IMG/VR virus record: IMGVR_UViG_3300042868_004707 | Span: 51,250 to 115,249 of that record | Length of the DNA: 64,000 nucleotides | Origin: a virus | Strand: one strand, 5' to 3' | Shown here: positions 60,190 to 64,000 of the stretch, piece after piece | Numbering within the stretch: the stretch's first letter is position 1 | Layout: every line of letters starts with the position of its first letter | Position numbers and translations under genes: made by a program | The notes under the pieces: model-generated | What the model saw: the letters and a program-made list of their open reading frames with translations, nothing else | Told to the model about the DNA's origin: nothing | Databases searched by the model: none

Positions 60190-61710
60190 ATGAGCAACAA
60201 ATTTTTAAGCCTTGAATGGTTCAAGAGCAAAGTGGAAATGTCAATTGACAGAGTTATTGAAAGTAAGATAGAAAGTCTTATTCAAGAAGAGAATAAATCA
60301 GAATCTCAACAAAAGTATGTAAAACCATATTTCTCAATGAAGATGGTTAATAATGTTCTTACAGTGGTGTTGAATGATGGTGCTATTATTAGTAAACCTA
60401 ATTCATCTGAAGAAGATTTCCATGCTGTAGCAAATGCTAGAAGTATAGAAGAAATCTTAGCAATCACATCTTCTTCAGAAGTGATAGCTGATGTAGAACA
60501 AGCAAAAGCAGAAGCTGCTAGAATTAGAGCTTTTCAACAAGGAATACAAGCACTTGCTGACCTACCTGATTTCACTGTAGAAGGAAATACAGTTTATTTA
60601 GCTGGTACATCAAGAAGTCTTCCTCAATTACTTGTAGAGAAATTTATTGAAGTGGTTGATAGAGTGTATAATGAAGGAACATCTAAATACATTCATGAAA
60701 AATTACAAAGAGACGATGAGTATGTAGCATTAAAAAACTTCTTCATGTGGTGTTGTTTAAACCCAAGAGCTGAAGTGGCACATGAGTTATACAGATTCTT
60801 AACAGAGAATTCATTCAGAATCACTAGACAAGGATTTGTTGTAGCTCTTAGAAATGTTGTAACATTACACGGAAGTCCAGAGCTTGTACATTTTGTAAGT
60901 AATACATACAACAAGGTTAAAGCTGTATGGAAGAAGAATCCAAATGAGTACACAGTGTTCTTAGAGAATGGTGAATACAAACTTGTGCATGATGACAAGT
61001 TGACAGAAACTAAAACATATACATCTACAGAATGTCAACAATGTGATGGAGAAGGTTATAATGATTGGAACGATGATGATGAATGGGAAGATTGTGATTC
61101 ATGCGATGGATCAGGAGAAACGGAAGAATATGAATATACAATAGAAGTTCCTGTAGACCATGGTCAAAAGATTGGTGGGTTAACTGAGTTATATCTAGAT
61201 CTTCCTAATAGAGAAGAGAATAGATTTACAGATGACTGGACTAAAACATTTGACATTCGTGTAGGTCAAGTTACCAGTATGCCTATGGAAGAATGTAACT
61301 GGAGCACACAAGATTGTGCTGCTGCAGGATTACATTTCACAGCTGATCAGATTCACTATGTAGGATGTGGTGACCAATCTGTTCTTGTTCTTATCAACCC
61401 TATGAAAGTGGTTGGTATTGGTACACACAAGGGTAGATGTTATGAATATCTTCCAATTATGACTGTACCAAGAGAAGAAGCTACAAAGATTTTACATGAT
61501 GGACAGTTTGATACATTACAATTAGATGAGCAGTATGCTATCCGTGAATTAGAATCTCTTACAGAGAAAGTTAAAGAAGGATTTGCTACTGAAGCTAAGA
61601 AGTATGAATTCAACATGCCACATATTTCTGCATCAGAAATTAACACTATTGTTTCTAATCTTGGTGAGATGAAAGCCATGATTAAAAATCGTGTTAATAC
61701 AATTAAGTAA
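60190..61710 (+). CDS. rIIB: rIIB-like protein with zinc-finger insertion
   Basis: 506 aa. The C-terminal third (AAGLHFTADQIHYVGCG; VLVLINPMKVVGIGTHKGRC) follows T4 rIIB. LNPRAEVAHELYRFLTENSFRIT near 195-217 matches its middle. A DnaJ-like double zinc motif CQQCDGEG and CDSCDGSG near 280-305 is inserted between them. It is expected to act with rIIA. Confidence 0.82.
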   Translation: MSNKFLSLEWFKSKVEMSIDRVIESKIESLIQEENKSESQQKYVKPYFSMKMVNNVLTVVLNDGAIISKPNSSEEDFHAVANARSIEEILAITSSSEVIADVEQAKAEAARIRAFQQGIQALADLPDFTVEGNTVYLAGTSRSLPQLLVEKFIEVVDRVYNEGTSKYIHEKLQRDDEYVALKNFFMWCCLNPRAEVAHELYRFLTENSFRITRQGFVVALRNVVTLHGSPELVHFVSNTYNKVKAVWKKNPNEYTVFLENGEYKLVHDDKLTETKTYTSTECQQCDGEGYNDWNDDDEWEDCDSCDGSGETEEYEYTIEVPVDHGQKIGGLTELYLDLPNREENRFTDDWTKTFDIRVGQVTSMPMEECNWSTQDCAAAGLHFTADQIHYVGCGDQSVLVLINPMKVVGIGTHKGRCYEYLPIMTVPREEATKILHDGQFDTLQLDEQYAIRELESLTEKVKEGFATEAKKYEFNMPHISASEINTIVSNLGEMKAMIKNRVNTIK

Positions 61711-61726
61711 TAATTAATATGGTTTT

Positions 61727-61753
61727 GTCCCAGATTTTCACTAAATTTGGGAC
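61727..61753 (+). promoter_or_regulatory. Inverted repeat operator overlapping a promoter box
   Basis: GTCCCAgATTT and AAATtTGGGAC face each other around TTCAC. The right arm contains TAAATTTG (61742-61749), a TAnnTTTG match. It lies 20 bases before the HNH gene at 61773. A bound dimer could block the promoter. Confidence 0.5.
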
Positions 61754-61772
61754 GAAACTTAATTATAATTAC

Positions 61773-62162
61773 ATGGCAAAGAGAGTGTTAGTCCCAAAGA
61801 CAAGATGTGATGGTACAATGAGTGAAGCAGCCTTTTGGAGTTTCATAAGAAGTGCTTTGAGACAAAAGAGTAGATGGTGGAAGCCCATATCAATATGTAA
61901 ATTAAATGCACGAAGAGATTATACTGGACCTGGTAAACGTCAAAAGTATGAATATCAATGTAAGAAGTGTAAGAAGTGGCATCCAGAGAAACAAATCAAC
62001 GTGGACCACATTATTCCTGCAGGGAGTTTAAACTGTGCACAAGACTTACCTTTATTTGTAGAACGTTTATTCTGTGAACAAGATAATTTACAAGTGCTTT
62101 GTGTAACGTGTCATGATAAGAAGACATTGAAAGAGAAACAATCTAAAAAGAAGACATTATGA
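61773..62162 (+). CDS. HNH endonuclease
   Basis: 129 aa from the Met at 61773 (MAKRVLVPKTRCDG). CKKCKKWHPEKQINVDHIIPAGS near 69-91 and CVTCHDKKT near 113-121 form the HNH with zinc ligands. It lacks DNA-recognition repeats and is set in the operon with tight coupling downstream. It may be a resident phage HNH nuclease rather than a homing enzyme. Confidence 0.8.
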   Translation: MAKRVLVPKTRCDGTMSEAAFWSFIRSALRQKSRWWKPISICKLNARRDYTGPGKRQKYEYQCKKCKKWHPEKQINVDHIIPAGSLNCAQDLPLFVERLFCEQDNLQVLCVTCHDKKTLKEKQSKKKTL

Positions 62163-62317
62163 TAAAAAATCTTATAAGTAGATGGACTATGGTTAAAATT
62201 ACAAAAAAACCATTATATGATCGATTAGAAAATAAAGTGATATACTATTGGCAAGATTGCTATTTTGAAACCTATATGGCTGCATCAAGATGGAGTTATA
62301 GAATTAAATTAAACTAA
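62159..62317 (+). CDS. Small basic protein
   Basis: 52 aa, MIKNLISRWTMVKITKKPLY, with WQDCYFETYMAASRW. Its start overlaps the HNH stop by four bases. Function unknown. Confidence 0.45.
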   Translation: MIKNLISRWTMVKITKKPLYDRLENKVIYYWQDCYFETYMAASRWSYRIKLN

Positions 62318-62319
62318 TT

Positions 62320-62553
62320 ATGAAGAACGCAATAACAATAAACAAAACTCCCTCATTCAATGAGGTGTGGCATGAAGGCCACATAGAACATGAAGGTAAA
62401 TATCACTATTTCTGGTTAATACATCCACAAGGATTAGATGACAAAGGTGAAGCATATTCTTGCGAGGTACGCTGGTTTTTTCAAAAAGTTCCTAAACAAG
62501 TTAGAGATCTATATCCAATAATAATAGAAAGTTTTATGCAAACTTTACGATAA
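62320..62553 (+). CDS. Hypothetical protein, duplicated in part after the GIY-YIG gene
   Basis: 77 aa: FNEVWHEGHIEHEGKYHYFW, then VRWFFQKVPKQVRDLYPIIIE. The last 28 residues recur after the endonuclease at 63325. Function unknown. Confidence 0.55.
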   Translation: MKNAITINKTPSFNEVWHEGHIEHEGKYHYFWLIHPQGLDDKGEAYSCEVRWFFQKVPKQVRDLYPIIIESFMQTLR

Positions 62554-62558
62554 AAAAT

Positions 62559-62589
62559 TTGGTAGATTAAAATACTTGTATTACATTTG
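62559..62589 (+). promoter_or_regulatory. Promoter of the RHH/GIY-YIG pair
   Basis: TTG, 20 bases, TACATTTG: exact fit, 20 bases before the start at 62610. Confidence 0.75.
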
Positions 62590-62609
62590 TATAACAAAAA
62601 CATATACAA

Positions 62610-62741
62610 ATGAAAAATGAAGAAACTATCTTACTTCGTATAAATGGAGAAGTAAAAGAAAAATTAGTTAGAAAAGCTGAATCGCTAGGACTTAGTCTAT
62701 CAGCATATATTAGATTGATTATTATTCAAGACTTAATGTAA
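62610..62741 (+). CDS. Ribbon-helix-helix-like mini-regulator
   Basis: 43 aa: ETILLRINGEVKEKLVRKAESL, then GLSLSAYIRLII. One short strand plus two helices is the RHH/CopG plan. Its stop overlaps the GIY-YIG start, so it may repress the shared promoter and limit the endonuclease. Confidence 0.6.
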   Translation: MKNEETILLRINGEVKEKLVRKAESLGLSLSAYIRLIIIQDLM

Positions 62742-63328
62742 TGATAGGAATTTATAAAATAACAAGTCCTACTGGTAGAGTTTATATTGGACAAAGTTGG
62801 AACATCGAAAGAAGATTTAAACAATATAAGAAATCTTTAGGTGCTAAACAAATAAAACTATTTAACTCTATTAGTAAACATGGTATTGAATCTCATGTAT
62901 TTGAAATTATACATGAGTTTTTAGAACAAATTGATCAAAAGACTTTAGATGATCATGAAATTTTATATTGGAATCAATATAAAAATTTAGGAATTGATGT
63001 TTTAAATACTAGAGAACCAGGAAAAGGAGGAAAACATTCTGATGAAACTAAAAAGTTGATGTCTGAATGGCAGATTGGAAAAGTTTTATCTTCTGAAACA
63101 AAAGATAAAATTTCAAAAGCTCATATAGGAAGAATTGCTTGGAACAAAGGATTAAAACATTCTCAAGAAACTAAAGATAAAATATCTCTAGCAAATAAAG
63201 GTAAAAAGCATTCACAAGAAGAAATTGATAAAATGTCAAAAGCTTTAAAAGGAAGAGTTTTTTCTGAAGAAACTAGAAGAAAAATATCTGAAGCTAAAAA
63301 AGGAACAAAATATAAAACAAAATTATGA
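62741..63328 (+). CDS. GIY-YIG homing endonuclease
   Basis: 195 aa. IGIYKITSPTGRVYIGQSWN at the start (GIY and YIG), RRFKQYK, then EILYWNQYKNLGIDVLNTREPG as the catalytic Glu region. Residues about 100-190 are NUMOD3 repeats (DETKKLMSEWQIGKVLS; SQEEIDKMSKALKGRVFS). It is coupled to the RHH gene and flanked by copies of one phage gene segment. Confidence 0.92.
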   Translation: MIGIYKITSPTGRVYIGQSWNIERRFKQYKKSLGAKQIKLFNSISKHGIESHVFEIIHEFLEQIDQKTLDDHEILYWNQYKNLGIDVLNTREPGKGGKHSDETKKLMSEWQIGKVLSSETKDKISKAHIGRIAWNKGLKHSQETKDKISLANKGKKHSQEEIDKMSKALKGRVFSEETRRKISEAKKGTKYKTKL

Positions 63329-63426
63329 AAGAACAATTAGAAGTGAGATGGTTTTTCTCAAGAGTACCAAGAGAGGTGAGAGCATTATATCCACAAATTA
63401 TAGAAGCATTTAAACAAACATTATGA
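63325..63426 (+). pseudogene. 3' fragment copy of the gene at 62320
   Basis: 33 codons: MKEQLEVRWFFSRVPREV, then ALYPQIIEAFKQTL. It parallels the end of the 77-aa protein (VRWFFQKVPKQVRDLYPIII). It keeps an ATG overlapping the endonuclease stop, so it may still be translated. Confidence 0.65.
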
Positions 63427-63590
63427 AAACACACATATGGGAAGATACAAGACTCTTTAATATAAACAAAGAGTTACAACAATTGATTGATGACAAAACA
63501 GTAAAAACAGTTGTATCAATGTCTTTAGTAGCTGTTGAAAGTCCAACAAGCTCAATATCATTATATAGTGCAATATTAATATATAAGTAG
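63423..63590 (+). CDS. Small protein
   Basis: 55 aa, MKTHIWEDTRLFNINKELQQ. Its start overlaps the previous stop. Function unknown. Confidence 0.45.
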   Translation: MKTHIWEDTRLFNINKELQQLIDDKTVKTVVSMSLVAVESPTSSISLYSAILIYK

Positions 63591-63591
63591 T

Positions 63592-64000
63592 ATGATAAAA
63601 GGAACAGTAAAAACAGAAGCTCAATATAGAGCAGTGGTTATGGATTCATCCAGTAGCCTAAAAGATTTCTCTACAGATAGAAAGAAGTATTACAAAAAAT
63701 ATTTCCTTGGAGAGAAGGTAGAAGACAAAGATAGCTCAGCAGCTAATATGGGTAGAATAGTTGAAACCCTACTTATGGAACCTCATTTATTTGATGATAA
63801 GTTCTATATGTCATCTTGTGCTTCTACACCTACAGGACTTATGTTAGATTTTGTAGAAGCATTGTATAGACATACAAGAGATGCTACAGATGAATTTGGT
63901 GTAATTACTAGAGTGTTTACAGATATATTACAAGATGCATACAAAGATTCAGGATTTAAAATTAAATATGAAGCTGTAGTAACTAAGTTTATAGGAAGTG
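63592..64000 (+). CDS. PD-(D/E)XK nuclease, C-terminus outside window
   Basis: 136 codons visible. SSLKDFSTDRKKYYKKYFLGEKV near 20-42 and AANMGRIVETLLMEPHLFDD near 50-69 match the opening of phage RecB/Cas4-like exonucleases; the active-site Asp and Glu-x-Lys would be further right. crAss-like phages carry a conserved nuclease of this type. Confidence 0.65.
   Translation, partial: MIKGTVKTEAQYRAVVMDSSSSLKDFSTDRKKYYKKYFLGEKVEDKDSSAANMGRIVETLLMEPHLFDDKFYMSSCASTPTGLMLDFVEALYRHTRDATDEFGVITRVFTDILQDAYKDSGFKIKYEAVVTKFIGS

Noticed and set aside
1-64000. Alternative genetic code with recoded stop codons, as in some crAss-like phages
   Set aside because: TAA, TAG and TGA all end intact genes with tight sp acing to the next start, so the standard code fits.

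Overview
The window is 64 kb of a tailed-phage genome that reads as crAss-like (order Crassvirales) infecting a member of the Bacteroidota. Evidence: a crAss-type major capsid protein, portal and TerL in one block; two IHF/HU-like proteins; a replication block with family-B DNA polymerase, DnaB-like helicase, Phage_O-like protein, primase, SF2 helicase, SSB and uracil-DNA glycosylase; rIIA/rIIB-like proteins; and promoters of the Bacteroidota form TTG-N19-21-TAnnTTT(G/A). The DNA is AT-rich and uses all three standard stop codons. No integrase, lysis gene or phage RNA polymerase was recognised here, so the window is only part of the genome.

Layout. Positions 1-24,942 are read leftward and hold the virion genes: regulator, IHF-like protein, small proteins, a TerS candidate, TerL, portal, scaffold-like protein, major capsid protein, a tRNA-CAT, capsid/fibre proteins (several ending in poly-threonine), a metallophosphoesterase, ring proteins and a giant tail protein that leaves the window. 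Around 25-26 kb is a switch region; from 26,008 almost everything is read rightward. Positions 26-45 kb are a mosaic of small accessory genes, a MoxR-type AAA+ ATPase plus VWA protein pair, and an RNA cluster at 38.9-40.4 kb. Positions 45-64 kb hold replication genes, then rIIA, rIIB and a PD-(D/E)XK nuclease that is cut by the window edge.

The most striking feature is the RNA cluster: a phage tmRNA gene (ssrA) whose T-loop is split by a group I intron. That intron carries an antisense LAGLIDADG endonuclease gene with its own promoter. A second group I intron, also with a LAGLIDADG gene, splits the rIIA-like gene in frame. In all about eleven homing or HNH-type endonucleases are present (LAGLIDADG, GIY-YIG, HNH, Endo VII types). 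At three sites a free-standing endonuclease is flanked by divergent copies of the same phage gene segment, so mobile genes appear to be duplicating and remodelling phage genes. Five of these endonuclease genes have a Bacteroidota promoter directly in front of them or of their leader gene.

Gene assignments rest on motifs and family resemblance read by eye; no database search was run. RNA structures were checked by manual base pairing.
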